Counted from the first letter of the stretch, positions 1 to 7,908 are shown. The stretch: DNA of 45,156 bases from Halapricum hydrolyticum (GCA_025517565.1 JAOPKD010000023.1:1-45156); one strand, 5' to 3'. Translations and numbers: made by a program. Notes: a model not told the origin generated them from the sequence alone.

Positions 1-59
1 ATCGATCACCTGTTCGTTCATTCAACAGCTGACGCTAACGTGCAAAGCTGAGTTCGAGA

Positions 60-779
60 TTAGACCAGCCAGGCGTCCTCGATCCGGATCGTCCCGCGCG
101 TCCCGTCCCACTCGGTGTCGTATTCGAGTTCGATTCGTCGGTCCATGTGCGGGCCATCGGTCACGAGCGTCTCGAATTCCCCGCCCTCGCCGAGGACGTG
201 CACGCCGTACTCGTCGTTGAGCCCCCGCAGTTCCGCCAGCGCGTCGGCGTTGAGCCGTCGGCCGAGCCAGGACTCGTCCAGCCCGTACGCGGCGACCTGA
301 ATGATCCGGATCTCGAAGCCCGCGTCCAGCATGGCCTCGGCCAGTTCTTCCGGATCCCTCTGCCAGAGTGGGGCGAACAGCTCGGCCCCGAGTCGATCAC
401 ACATCGCCTGGATCCGGCTGGTCTGATACTCGCTCTCGACGGCGCCCGCGGTGACGCCGGCGATCCCGCCATCGAGGCGCTCGTCCAGCCGTTCGAGCGC
501 CGCTTCCAGCGGCTCGAGTTCGGCGTCACCTTGCTCGCCGGCGTCGACTGTCGTCTCGGCCGCGAAGTCGTCGGGCTCGACAGCCAGCAGCTCGATCCCG
601 ATGCTTTCGGCAGCCAGCTCGGCCAGCTCCGTCGCCGGAACGTGGTACATGTACGAGTCGCCCGCCGGATGTACTGTCACCAGCCGCTCGACGGGATGGC
701 CGGCTTCCAGGGCCCTGTACAGCGCCCATGCAGAATCTTTCCCGCCAGAGAAGAGGCTCACCCACGCTCCGTCGGACAT
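60..779 (-). CDS. Dph6-like ATP-pyrophosphatase (diphthine--ammonia ligase family)
   Basis: Predicted 239-aa adenine-nucleotide alpha hydrolase of the archaeal Dph6/MJ0570-like family. The family amidates diphthine, the last step in making diphthamide on translation elongation factor 2, using ATP and ammonia. The PP-loop SGGKDS lies at residues 11-16, and the family motif GEGGEFETLVTDGP is near residue 197. The length matches stand-alone archaeal members. The ATG at 779 has a TATA-like element at 803-812 on the minus strand, about 28 nt upstream, so the mRNA is probably leaderless. Family assignment is firm. The exact substrate follows from family knowledge only, because related PP-loop enzymes act on other substrates. 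Confidence 0.88.
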   Translation of the reverse strand: MSDGAWVSLFSGGKDSAWALYRALEAGHPVERLVTVHPAGDSYMYHVPATELAELAAESIGIELLAVEPDDFAAETTVDAGEQGDAELEPLEAALERLDERLDGGIAGVTAGAVESEYQTSRIQAMCDRLGAELFAPLWQRDPEELAEAMLDAGFEIRIIQVAAYGLDESWLGRRLNADALAELRGLNDEYGVHVLGEGGEFETLVTDGPHMDRRIELEYDTEWDGTRGTIRIEDAWLV

Positions 780-802
780 ACTCTCTGTACGAGGGGGCTG
801 GC

Positions 803-812
803 CTATACCTTT
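803..812 (-). promoter_or_regulatory. TATA-like promoter element of the Dph6-like gene
   Basis: An AT-rich stretch, reading AAAGGTATAG on the minus strand, is centred about 28 nt before the start codon at 779. This is the spacing expected for a leaderless haloarchaeal transcript. It is read by eye and has no experimental support. Confidence 0.4.
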
Positions 813-892
813 CTCGATCCGGCGATAGCGGGGAAGGCGTCCCGTCGGTCGAGCAGAGAAACGAACGGAGAGACGGCGGTCGAAGCCGAAAA

Positions 893-1039
893 CTACCGGT
901 GGACCGTGATCGTCACCGCACCACAGTCACACTCGTAGGCACGCCGCTGGCCCGCGTCGGTCTCGAAGACCATCATACAGTGGTCGTCGTCGAGTTCGCG
1001 GTCGCAATGTTCGCACGTGCTCGTGAGCTCGTTCAGCAT
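893..1039 (-). CDS. 48-aa CxxC zinc-finger-like protein
   Basis: A small ORF running from ATG at 1039 to TAG at 893. The 48-aa product has a CEHC pair near residues 9-12, a single Cys near 21 and a CDCG group near 37-40. This layout is typical of the small zinc-binding (micro-zinc-finger) proteins common in haloarchaea. The protein is acidic in its first half and ends with a short beta-like segment. No enzymatic function can be assigned. It lies between the Dph6-like gene and a nucleotidyltransferase gene, with its own upstream region containing a TTTCACTTTCAC motif at 1081-1100 that also occurs before rpa. The regular Cys spacing and clean start support a real gene. Confidence 0.75.
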   Translation of the reverse strand: MLNELTSTCEHCDRELDDDHCMMVFETDAGQRRAYECDCGAVTITVHR

Positions 1040-1080
1040 ACCTAACGTTACGCGCCGAGAGATAGTGAAGGCGAGCCATC

Positions 1081-1100
1081 CCCGGAGTGAAAGTGAAAGT
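1081..1100 (-). promoter_or_regulatory. TTTCACTTTCAC upstream motif
   Basis: On the minus strand this reads ACTTTCACTTTCACTCCGGG and lies about 40 nt upstream of the 48-aa protein start at 1039. A 17/20 match occurs on the plus strand at 29382-29401, just before the rpa TATA box. I recall a TTTCACTTTCA motif reported upstream of UV-induced genes in Halobacterium; that memory is unverified here. Confidence 0.45.
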
Positions 1101-1129
1101 ACAGGAAGACGGTGATGAGCGCCCGAATT

Positions 1130-2098
1130 TTACTCGCCGTTCGCAATCTTCGTGTGTGCGCCGATGAGCGCGCCGCCGAGGTCGAGGTTTGCGAGGTGCG
1201 TGTCGCGGTCGATGATCGAATCGCGGAGTTCACAATCGCGAACCGTCGTCTCGGGGAAGACCACCGAGCGTTCGAGCGTCGAATCGATGATCTCCGCGCC
1301 GTCGGCGACGTGGACGTTCGAACCGATCTCGGCGTTCTCGACGGTCGCGCCGTCGGCGATCCGGTTCTCGCCGTCGAGTTCCCAGGCGACAGCTTCGAGA
1401 TAGCTCTCGGGGGTTCCGATGTCGAACCAGGCCTCGTCGAACGAATAGGCGTAGACGTCGTCGTCCTCGACGAGCCACTGGACGAACCAGCCAGGTTCGT
1501 CGGGGTTGTTGCCCGCCGCGAGGTACTCCTCGAAGCGAATGGCTTCGGACGGGAACGCATAACAGGCGATGGAAACGAGCGTGCTCGTCGGATCGTCCGG
1601 CTTCTCCTGGAAGTCCACGACGCGGTCGCCGTCGAGTTCGACGACGCCGTACTCGGTCGCCTTCTCGAGGCTCCCGACGTCGTAGGCGGCAATCGTCGTC
1701 GCACCGTAGGCCTCGAAGCTGTCGATAAATTCGTCGACGTCGAAGCTGATGAGGTTGTCTCCGGCGGCGACGAGCAGATCCTCGCCGCCGATCCCTTCCC
1801 GCTCGACCAGCTGGGCGAGCGCGCCGACGACGCCGAACTTCTCGTTCTCGGCGGTCGTCTCCTCGATCGACAGCCGTGGCTTCTCGAAGTCGGACTCGCG
1901 CAAGTGCGTCTCGAAATCCTCGGCGAACCGTTCGTTCGTCGAGACGTAGACGTCCTCGATCCGGTCATCGGATTCGAGATCAGAGAGAACGCGATCGATG
2001 ACAGCCGCCTCGCCGACCGGGAGGAACATCTTCGGTCGGTTCTTCGTGATCGGCCACAGCCGCGTCGCATAGCCGCCAGCGAGTACGACAGCGTGCAT
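1130..2098 (-). CDS. Sugar nucleotidyltransferase (glucose-1-phosphate thymidylyl/uridylyltransferase-like)
   Basis: A 322-aa NTP-transferase-fold enzyme that would join a sugar 1-phosphate to an NTP for glycan or exopolysaccharide synthesis. It begins MHAVVLAGGYATRLWP, the nucleotide-binding signature, with the RPKMFLP lysine segment at about residues 19-25. The catalytic domain occupies roughly residues 1-230. A short C-terminal left-handed beta-helix (repeats such as GATVENAEIGS) fills about 250-322. I chose the ATG at 2098 because the family starts at this motif; an ATG two codons upstream (2104) is equally possible. The reading frame extends further upstream without homology. The gene diverges from the HTH regulator at 2203. 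The sugar and nucleotide cannot be read from the sequence. Confidence 0.87.
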   Translation of the reverse strand: MHAVVLAGGYATRLWPITKNRPKMFLPVGEAAVIDRVLSDLESDDRIEDVYVSTNERFAEDFETHLRESDFEKPRLSIEETTAENEKFGVVGALAQLVEREGIGGEDLLVAAGDNLISFDVDEFIDSFEAYGATTIAAYDVGSLEKATEYGVVELDGDRVVDFQEKPDDPTSTLVSIACYAFPSEAIRFEEYLAAGNNPDEPGWFVQWLVEDDDVYAYSFDEAWFDIGTPESYLEAVAWELDGENRIADGATVENAEIGSNVHVADGAEIIDSTLERSVVFPETTVRDCELRDSIIDRDTHLANLDLGGALIGAHTKIANGE

Positions 2099-2171
2099 AT
2101 CCATCCCGTCTCCCGGGAAGATGTAAGTCATTTCGGTCCCGGCGACCCGGCCGCATGGCAGCGATGGAGAA

Positions 2172-2198
2172 CACATATGTTTGTCCATTGTGAACAAA
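2172..2198 (+). promoter_or_regulatory. Promoter and overlapping inverted repeat for the HTH regulator
   Basis: A TATA-like ACATATGT (about 2173-2180) is centred ~27 nt before the ATG at 2203, suggesting a leaderless start. Directly after it, TTTGT (2180-2184) and ACAAA (2194-2198) form an inverted repeat with a 9-nt spacer ending 4 nt before the ATG. A protein bound there would cover the transcription start, so self-repression by the downstream HTH protein is a reasonable inference. Confidence 0.45.
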
Positions 2199-2202
2199 GA
2201 GT

Positions 2203-2493
2203 ATGCGTGAGGCGAGTCGGACGACGCGACAGAAAATTGCCGACCGGCTGCGTGAGATGGCGATGGAAGCCGGCGAGATAGCAAACGAGTTCGATATCCG
2301 GACGAGCGTTGCGCTCGATCACGTCGAACACATCGCTCGGTCGCTCGATGATACCGACGAGCAACTGCTGGTCTCGCCACCGACCTGCCAGGAGTGTGGG
2401 TTCGACGAGTTCGACGACCTAATCAACCGGCCGAGCAGGTGTCCCGAGTGCAAAAGCGAGTCCGTCAGCGAACCGGCGTTCACGATCGAGTGA
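2203..2493 (+). CDS. HTH regulator with C-terminal Zn ribbon (COG3357-like)
   Basis: A 96-aa predicted transcriptional regulator. Residues 1-48 form an HTH domain (TRQKIADRLREMAMEAGEI then a recognition-helix-like segment around DIRTSVALDHVEHI). Residues 60-90 form a zinc ribbon with CQEC and CPEC pairs. This two-part layout matches the archaeal COG3357 family, whose targets are generally unknown. It diverges from the sugar nucleotidyltransferase gene, so it may control that gene, itself, or both. An inverted repeat sits between its TATA-like element and start codon. The stop codon is followed immediately by an 80-nt hairpin-forming element that resembles the one after tfb. Confidence 0.82.
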   Translation: MREASRTTRQKIADRLREMAMEAGEIANEFDIRTSVALDHVEHIARSLDDTDEQLLVSPPTCQECGFDEFDDLINRPSRCPECKSESVSEPAFTIE

Positions 2494-2573
2494 TACGGAT
2501 CGCTATGACGACCTACCGCTCGGACCGCCAGCGGCCGGGCAGGCGATGCGGAAGGGGCTGACAGCGATCCGTA
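2494..2573 (+). repeat. 80-nt structured post-stop element, copy A
   Basis: Starting on the base after the TGA stop, TACGGATCGCT (2494-2504) pairs perfectly with AGCGATCCGTA (2563-2573). Inside are a box TACCGCTCGGACCGC (2514-2528) and a box GATGCGGAA (2545-2553). A related element with the same ungapped spacing follows the tfb stop codon at 41281-41360. Function is unknown; a 3'-UTR structure, processing site or mobile palindrome are all possible. Confidence 0.5.
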
Positions 2574-2711
2574 CGAGGGAGGGTCGGCGCTGTCGAATCC
2601 GTCAAAAGCCGAGCCGTTCGCCCGGCGAGGTCGACCCACTGGAGGCTGTGTGGGCGTCTGCCGGGCCACGATACGCGAACGTGCATCCCTCGTCAGTCAG
2701 GTGAACTGCTC

Positions 2712-2780
2712 CGGGGTCAAGTGGTTCGAGAATCTCCGATTCTCGTCATCACGGAAATCTTTGATTTCCGTACGACCCCG
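2712..2780. repeat. Multi-hairpin palindromic element (IS200/IS605-end-like)
   Basis: Three nested perfect inverted repeats lie within 69 bp. The outer arms are CGGGGTC (2712-2718) and GACCCCG (2774-2780). One internal hairpin is CGAGAATC-TCC-GATTCTCG (2727-2745) and the other ACGGAAATC-TTT-GATTTCCGT (2751-2771). Such clustered hairpins resemble the subterminal palindromes of haloarchaeal IS200/IS605 elements and palindrome-associated non-autonomous derivatives. No transposase is present. The element overlaps the 3' end of the Rieske gene. Confidence 0.55.
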
Positions 2781-3123
2781 AGGTACTCGGCCTGTTCCGC
2801 CTGTAGACCGCGCCGTCGTGGACGGTGACCCCGACCTCGTTGAGGGACGCTCCCTCGCAAGGGCCGAATGTGCACTCGCCCGACTCGCGGTCGAACGTGG
2901 CAGCGTGGCGACGGCAAGTGATTTCACTACCGCGCATCGGTGCACCGTCACACGTGTCAAGACGAACGTCGGTCCAGTGCTGGCAGTAGTTTCGCCAGGC
3001 GACGACCGAACCGTCGGTGAGTCGCGTCAGGATCGCTTCGCGCTCCTCGCCGTCGTGTCCGACCGTGAAAAGCAACGTCCCGTCGGTCGGGACAGCCTCC
3101 AGGTCGACTATCCGGGCCGCCAT
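2749..3123 (-). CDS. Rieske [2Fe-2S] ferredoxin-like protein
   Basis: A 124-aa single-domain Rieske protein. The cluster ligands are visible as Cys47-x-His49 (NYCQHW) and Cys70-x2-His73 (TCRRHA), the usual CxH and CxxH pair. No transmembrane segment or signal is seen, so it is probably a cytoplasmic electron carrier or a partner of an oxygenase; no oxygenase gene is adjacent. The last ~10 residues (from about 115) are encoded inside the palindromic element at 2712-2780, and the TGA stop falls in one of its hairpins. The original C-terminus therefore appears to have been replaced by inserted DNA. The cluster-binding part is intact. Confidence 0.85.
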   Translation of the reverse strand: MAARIVDLEAVPTDGTLLFTVGHDGEEREAILTRLTDGSVVAWRNYCQHWTDVRLDTCDGAPMRGSEITCRRHAATFDRESGECTFGPCEGASLNEVGVTVHDGAVYRRNRPSTSGSYGNQRFP

Positions 3124-3222
3124 GCTCTCGCGTGCGCAAGCGTCGGGTTTGAATGCCTCGATTCAGGAGAGCCGTCGCCTGCTCGCCACAACCTTCAGGA
3201 GTCGTCGAGTCGAATCGTGTCC

Positions 3223-4272
3223 ATGACGTGGTTGCTATACGGCGCGTACGGGTACACTGGCGAATTGATCGCCCGAGCGGCCGTCGAACGGGGCCTCGAT
3301 CCGATCCTCGCCGGGCGAAGCCGCGAGAAGGTCGACGTGCTCGCTGCCGATCTCGATTGTGAGTCACGGGTGTTCTCGCTGTCGGATCCGGCACTCGCCG
3401 AGCGACTCGACGACGTCGACCTCGTGCTCAACTGCGCCGGGCCGTTCGTCGACACCCACGAACCGCTCGTGGCGGCCTGTCTCGAAAGCGGGAGCCACTA
3501 TCTCGACGTCACCGGCGAGATCGAGGTATTCGAGTCGATCCGAGAGGACAACGACCGCGCCCGGAGGGCGGATCTGACGCTGCTCCCCGGCGTCGGATTC
3601 GACGTCGTCCCCTCGGACTGTCTGGCCGCACACCTGGTCGAGCGACTGCCCGAGGCCGAATCGCTCACGATCGGGTACCAGCCCGCGGGCGGGTTCTCAC
3701 CGGGAACGCTGAAAACCGCCATCACAGGACTCGGCGAGGACGGTCTCGTCCGTCGGGATGGTCGCCTCGAACCCGTCTCGATCGCCTGGGAGACGCGCGA
3801 GATCGACTTCGGCGACGGCCCGGTGCCGGCGATGACGGCTCCGCTCGGGGACGTCTCGACGGCGTATCACACGACCGGCGTCCCGAACATCGAGTGCTAC
3901 CTCGCGGTCCCGCCAGTAGCGGCGCGCTGGCTCCGCTACCAGCGCTATCTCGATCCCGTCCTCGCGCTCGATCCGGTGCAGACGCTGCTCGCAGGGCTCG
4001 TCGATCGGCTGGTCGAGGGCCCCGACGCCGAGACGCGGGCCGAAACGACGGCGACGCTATGGGGAGAAGTCAGAAGCAGAGACGCGACGCGGGTGTCGCG
4101 CCTGCGGACGCCGAACGTCTACCGGACGACGAAACTCGCGGCACTCGAGACAGTCGAACGCGTGCTCGCAGGCGACGCGCCGGCAGGATATCAGACGCCG
4201 GCGAGTGCCTTCGGATCCGACCTGATCCTCTCGGTCGAGGGCGTCGAACGGATCGACGAGTGGCACCGGTGA
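3223..4272 (+). CDS. Saccharopine dehydrogenase-like NAD(P)-binding protein
   Basis: A 349-aa protein with an N-terminal Rossmann fold: YGAYGYTGELIARAAVERG near residues 5-23 carries the dinucleotide-binding glycines. The segment NCAGPFVDTHEPLVAACL (about 68-85), followed by YLDVTGE, is typical of the saccharopine dehydrogenase family, including trans-acting enoyl reductase-like members. The substrate is unknown; the family covers amino-acid and lipid-related reductases. I used ATG 3223 because homology starts there; the open frame reaches back to 2650 across unrelated sequence. It diverges from the Rieske gene and converges on the DUF5804-like gene. Confidence 0.83.
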   Translation: MTWLLYGAYGYTGELIARAAVERGLDPILAGRSREKVDVLAADLDCESRVFSLSDPALAERLDDVDLVLNCAGPFVDTHEPLVAACLESGSHYLDVTGEIEVFESIREDNDRARRADLTLLPGVGFDVVPSDCLAAHLVERLPEAESLTIGYQPAGGFSPGTLKTAITGLGEDGLVRRDGRLEPVSIAWETREIDFGDGPVPAMTAPLGDVSTAYHTTGVPNIECYLAVPPVAARWLRYQRYLDPVLALDPVQTLLAGLVDRLVEGPDAETRAETTATLWGEVRSRDATRVSRLRTPNVYRTTKLAALETVERVLAGDAPAGYQTPASAFGSDLILSVEGVERIDEWHR

Positions 4273-4310
4273 TCGACAGGAGAGCGCCCGGCAATTCGAT
4301 TCGATGGCGA

Positions 4311-4841
4311 TCAGGCGCCGAATTCTGACTCGGTGACGCGGACGACGACCGTCTCCTCGACGTCTCGCAGGTCGTACTCGGGCAGATCGGGGCCCGTTCG
4401 CGTGACGAACATCGGTTCGACCAGCCGGGGCGGGCGATCCTGCTTGGTCTCGATGTCCGCTCCCCCTTCGCCCGGATCTGACTGCTCGTCGGCTTCGTTC
4501 GCGCCGGGTTCGACGACGCCGTAGATCTTCAGAAAGCGATCTGTCTCCGCCGGCGCGAGGTCGTCGTCGCGGACGGCCGTCGCGACGTCGCGGGAGAGCC
4601 ACTCCGAGTCGGAGACGCTCGGCTCCAGCACGAGCGCCTCCGAGACGAACCGGACGAGATACCAGTTGAGATCGTTCAACAGCGCGACTGCCGAGCCGAG
4701 GCTCACAGTTTCGAGCGCGACAGCGTTGTCGTACGGTTCCCGGAGGTCGTAGGTCGCCAGCGCGTTGCGGGAGGTCTCGTGGCTCAGCAGTTCGTACTCG
4801 AGGTTGACGTTCTCCCCGCCGAGCAGGCAGACCCGCGTCAT
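4311..4841 (-). CDS. Haloarchaeal conserved protein (DUF5804-like)
   Basis: A 176-aa soluble protein with no recognised catalytic motif. It begins MTRVCLLGGENVNLEYELLS and contains a conserved-looking core around LNDLNWYLVRFVSEALV. A central acidic linker separates it from a short C-terminal beta-rich segment ending VVVRVTESEF. I believe this is the family called DUF5804, seen only in haloarchaea. The start at 4841 is chosen because upstream residues in the same frame are low-complexity and arginine-rich. It lies downstream of ThiI in the same direction with a 91-nt gap. Confidence 0.75.
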   Translation of the reverse strand: MTRVCLLGGENVNLEYELLSHETSRNALATYDLREPYDNAVALETVSLGSAVALLNDLNWYLVRFVSEALVLEPSVSDSEWLSRDVATAVRDDDLAPAETDRFLKIYGVVEPGANEADEQSDPGEGGADIETKQDRPPRLVEPMFVTRTGPDLPEYDLRDVEETVVVRVTESEFGA

Positions 4842-4932
4842 CGTCCCGAACCAGGCCGCCCTGCGGGAAAGCGATTTCGCTCGTCGTTCGATCGCTCGGC
4901 GATCGCGACCGGCGCACTGTTCTGGCAGACGA

Positions 4933-6117
4933 TCACTCTGCAATCGTCCGATCGTCGGCGATCGATCGTGCCCGCTCGAACAGATCGCCGGGCTCAGCGT
5001 CCTCGACAGCCTCGAGGGTCGCGTTCGTCTCGGGGTACTCGGGCGCGACGCGGTCACACCCCGCCGGAATCGACGTGTCCTCGTATGTGCCCAGCGCTCG
5101 CGCACGCTCCAGAATGTCTGTCTTGTCGTCGGTCACCAGTGGCCGATGGACTGGCAGGTCCGTCGCTGCGTCGGTGACGGCGAGGTTCGCAGTCGTCTGG
5201 CTGGATTTCTGCCCGATCGACTCGCCGGTGACGATCCCGACAGCGTCGTGGTCGTCGGCGACGGCTTCGGCCATCGCGAGCATCGCCCGGCGAAGCGAGA
5301 GCATCCGGGTTTCTCCGACCGTCGCCACCAGATCGGCGACGAGCTCGCCCGCGGGAGCCACCCGAAGTCGCATGTCGTATTGTGGAGCCAGTTCGGCGAG
5401 TCGCTCCGCCGTCGCGACGGCCCGCGTCCGGTGGTCCGCACCACCGAACTCGCCGAGGTCGACGTACAGCGGCACAACTGGACTCCCGCGACGCATCCCC
5501 TCCCAGGCCGCGACCGGCGAGTCGTGGCCGCCGCTCAGCAGGGCGACCAGCGGGCGCTGACTCCCCAGCGGGAGGCCGCCCGAACCCTCGCGTTTCTCGA
5601 GAAAGACGAACGCTTTCTCCGGTCGACACTCGACGAAGACAGTGAACTCGGGGTCGTCGAGATCGACGACCGACTCCTCGCCCAGCGACTCGATCGTCTC
5701 GCTGACGGCCGCGCCCCCCTCCTGTTCGAGATCGGTGCTGGAGAACGCGTGGGCGCTCGCTGGACCCGCCCGGCGAGCGCGAACCGCGAACGCGCCGCCG
5801 TCGTAGCACCGTTCGGTCGCCCGCCGCATCGCTTCGAGTATCGCGTCCAGTTCGGGCTCGACTCTGCGTGCCGGGCTCGCCGAGACGACCCCGAAGGCGT
5901 CGGTCGCCGCGTCGGTGGCGTCTTCGACGTATCCGGGTCCGGTCTCGACGTAGAGCCGGTTGCGTTCGGTTCGGACCGTCCCGGGGATCGAGCGATCGTC
6001 GAGCAGGGCGTCGATATGGTCCTGGAGCTGACGCTCCATCTTGATGCGGACCTGGTCGCTCTTGACGCCGAGTTCGCCGTGGCGGACAAGGACGGTCCCG
6101 GCATCCGGCGGGTGCAT
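4933..6117 (-). CDS. thiI: tRNA sulfurtransferase ThiI
   Basis: A 394-aa ThiI-family enzyme. An N-terminal ferredoxin-like and THUMP region (about 1-165, beginning VLVRHGELGVKSDQVR) binds tRNA. The PP-loop domain carries SGGHDSPVA near residues 190-198, which adenylates U8 of tRNA for 4-thiouridine formation. There is no C-terminal rhodanese domain, as is usual in archaea, so sulfur must come from another carrier. The PP-loop has His where Ile is commonest. Start ATG 6117 is chosen because the frame extends upstream only with non-homologous Arg-rich residues. The downstream neighbour is the DUF5804-like gene. Confidence 0.9.
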   Translation of the reverse strand: MHPPDAGTVLVRHGELGVKSDQVRIKMERQLQDHIDALLDDRSIPGTVRTERNRLYVETGPGYVEDATDAATDAFGVVSASPARRVEPELDAILEAMRRATERCYDGGAFAVRARRAGPASAHAFSSTDLEQEGGAAVSETIESLGEESVVDLDDPEFTVFVECRPEKAFVFLEKREGSGGLPLGSQRPLVALLSGGHDSPVAAWEGMRRGSPVVPLYVDLGEFGGADHRTRAVATAERLAELAPQYDMRLRVAPAGELVADLVATVGETRMLSLRRAMLAMAEAVADDHDAVGIVTGESIGQKSSQTTANLAVTDAATDLPVHRPLVTDDKTDILERARALGTYEDTSIPAGCDRVAPEYPETNATLEAVEDAEPGDLFERARSIADDRTIAE

Positions 6118-6170
6118 ACTCGCGGCTATTCCACTGGCGCATAAACAGCCTTCGACCTCCGTCGGACAGG

Positions 6171-6626
6171 TCACAGCAGGGGACCGACGGGAAACTCGAC
6201 CGGCGTGGGCCGCGTCCGTGTCAGGAGTACTCGCCAGAGCAAAACCGCGACCGTCGCGCCGGCCGCGTTCATCAGGACGTCCCCGCTGCTGGCAGTTCGG
6301 TGCTCGAGCGTCGACTGTAGCAGTTCCAGACCGAGTCCGAGGACGGTGGCGACCACGAATACGAGCACCAGGAGCTGCCAGTCCGGACGGTCGGCGTCGA
6401 CGAACACGTAGCCGAGAGCGAGCGCGAGACCGGCGTACGCGAGCAAGTGGAGGTGTTGCCTGATCGGGAACAACCCGAACGGACCGGTGTCGGTCACCCA
6501 GTCCGGGAGGGGCACGATCGAGAACGCGACGACCAGCGCGAGCGCGACCCCGAAGGCGAGATACCGGACCCGCTTCGGGACTACCGGGAGCCGATACACG
6601 GGCGTACACGCACCACCCACGAGCAA
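6171..6626 (-). CDS. VanZ-like membrane protein
   Basis: A 151-aa membrane protein with about four hydrophobic segments (roughly residues 22-42, 58-75, 84-101 and 122-138). The segment ELLQSTLEHRTASSGDVLMN matches the VanZ-family signature (E-x2-Q ... S-x-D-x2-x-N-x2-G). VanZ-like proteins are poorly understood; the name comes from teicoplanin resistance, but most members have other unknown roles in the envelope. Several in-frame GTG codons between 6626 and about 6575 could be the true start. It lies 54 nt downstream of the MAT gene on the same strand. Confidence 0.8.
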   Translation of the reverse strand: MLVGGACTPVYRLPVVPKRVRYLAFGVALALVVAFSIVPLPDWVTDTGPFGLFPIRQHLHLLAYAGLALALGYVFVDADRPDWQLLVLVFVVATVLGLGLELLQSTLEHRTASSGDVLMNAAGATVAVLLWRVLLTRTRPTPVEFPVGPLL

Positions 6627-6680
6627 ATCGTTTTCGCTGGAGCGTCGAGAGATCGTGTCTGGAGCGTCGAAGAACGGGGC

Positions 6681-7883
6681 CTAGAACGTCGAGATGTCGC
6701 CTTCGATGACGGCTTCGGTGACGTCGGTGATATTGGCGAGTTCCTCGTCGATCGTCGCCTCGACCGCGGATTCGACGTCGGCGACAGAGACACCGTCGTC
6801 GGTGACCAGTTGCGCGTCCGCGACGTGGGGCTTGTCGATCGGCTGGCCGATCTGGCTGAGCAGCCGGATCTGGACTTCCTGAATCCCTTCGACCCGGTCG
6901 GCGACCGACTGGGCGATCTTCGTCGAGAGGAGGTTGTAGATCTTCCCGATGTGGTTGACCGGGTTCTTCCCGGAGGTGGCTTCCATGCTCATCGGGCGGT
7001 TCGGGGTAATGAGACCGTTCGCGCGGTTGCCACGGCCGACCGACCCGTCGTCGCCCTGTTCGGCGCTCGTCCCGGTGGTCGTGAGATAGATCGCACCCTC
7101 GTCGTAGTTGTCTGCGGTGTTGACGTGGACGTCGACCGAGCGGTCGGTGTACTCGCTCGCGAGGTCTCGAACGTACTCGCGAACGCCCTCGATCGTCTCG
7201 CGGTACTCGCTCATGTTCTCGACGTAATCGTCGATGACCGCGACGGCGACGGTGACGTCGATGTGGTCGCCCTCGCGTTTGCCCATGACCTTGATGTCCT
7301 GTCCGACGGCCGGGTTGTCGTCGCTGTATGGGCCGTTGAGCTTCCGTTCGGTGTTCAGCACGATCTGTTCGGTCTCGGTCAGCGGCGCGTGACCGACCCC
7401 ATACGAGGTGTCATTTGCCATCGGAACCGCGCCGTCCTCGCCGAAGACTTCCTGGAGGTCTCCGCTCCCTTCCCCGAGCTTGACGTCGACGATCACGTCC
7501 GTACCGACGTCGAGGCTCGGGAACGTCTCGTCGAGGTAGTTCCGTGCGGCTTCCAGCGCGATCGACTCGGCGGGGAAACGCCGGCCGTCGTAGGTCTTCG
7601 TTGCGCGCCCGACCACGAGCAGATAGATCGGATCGAGCACTTCGCCGCCGCCAAACGCCGGCGCGGCCGTCCCGGCGACCAATTGGGTCTCGTCGGTGTT
7701 GTAGTGCAGTACCGTGCCGTACCGGTCGAGGTACTCCTGTGCGAGGGCCCGCGAGACGCTCTCTGCGACCCCATCACAGATCGAGTCGGGGTGGCCGATC
7801 CCCTTGCGCTCGACGATCTCTACGTCCTGATCTTCGACTGCTCTGTCTTCTGTCGGCTGCACCCGGATGTTCCGCTGACTCAT
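6681..7883 (-). CDS. mat: Methionine adenosyltransferase, archaeal type
   Basis: A 400-aa archaeal-type S-adenosylmethionine synthetase, making SAM from methionine and ATP. The recognisable segments are [19 protein letters not shown] (about 28-46), [20 protein letters not shown] (about 76-95) and the C-terminal [10 protein letters not shown] / IGQPIDKP blocks. The length is the usual ~400 aa, and the sequence is distinct from bacterial MetK. A TATA-like element on the minus strand at 7909-7915 is about 29 nt before the ATG. SAM demand for tRNA modification would fit ThiI nearby, but this is only proximity. Confidence 0.95.
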   Translation of the reverse strand: MSQRNIRVQPTEDRAVEDQDVEIVERKGIGHPDSICDGVAESVSRALAQEYLDRYGTVLHYNTDETQLVAGTAAPAFGGGEVLDPIYLLVVGRATKTYDGRRFPAESIALEAARNYLDETFPSLDVGTDVIVDVKLGEGSGDLQEVFGEDGAVPMANDTSYGVGHAPLTETEQIVLNTERKLNGPYSDDNPAVGQDIKVMGKREGDHIDVTVAVAVIDDYVENMSEYRETIEGVREYVRDLASEYTDRSVDVHVNTADNYDEGAIYLTTTGTSAEQGDDGSVGRGNRANGLITPNRPMSMEATSGKNPVNHIGKIYNLLSTKIAQSVADRVEGIQEVQIRLLSQIGQPIDKPHVADAQLVTDDGVSVADVESAVEATIDEELANITDVTEAVIEGDISTF

Positions 7884-7908
7884 TACTCGGGCTTGGCCAC
7901 CCGTGGCT

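Noticed and set aside
1..59. Possible gene end or promoter at the window edge
   Set aside because: Fifty-nine bases downstream of the Dph6-like gene show no motif that can be supported.
2650..3222. Long N-terminal extension of the saccharopine-dehydrogenase-like protein
   Set aside because: The extension is antisense to the Rieske gene and the palindromic element and has no homology; the Rossmann motif starts right after ATG 3223.
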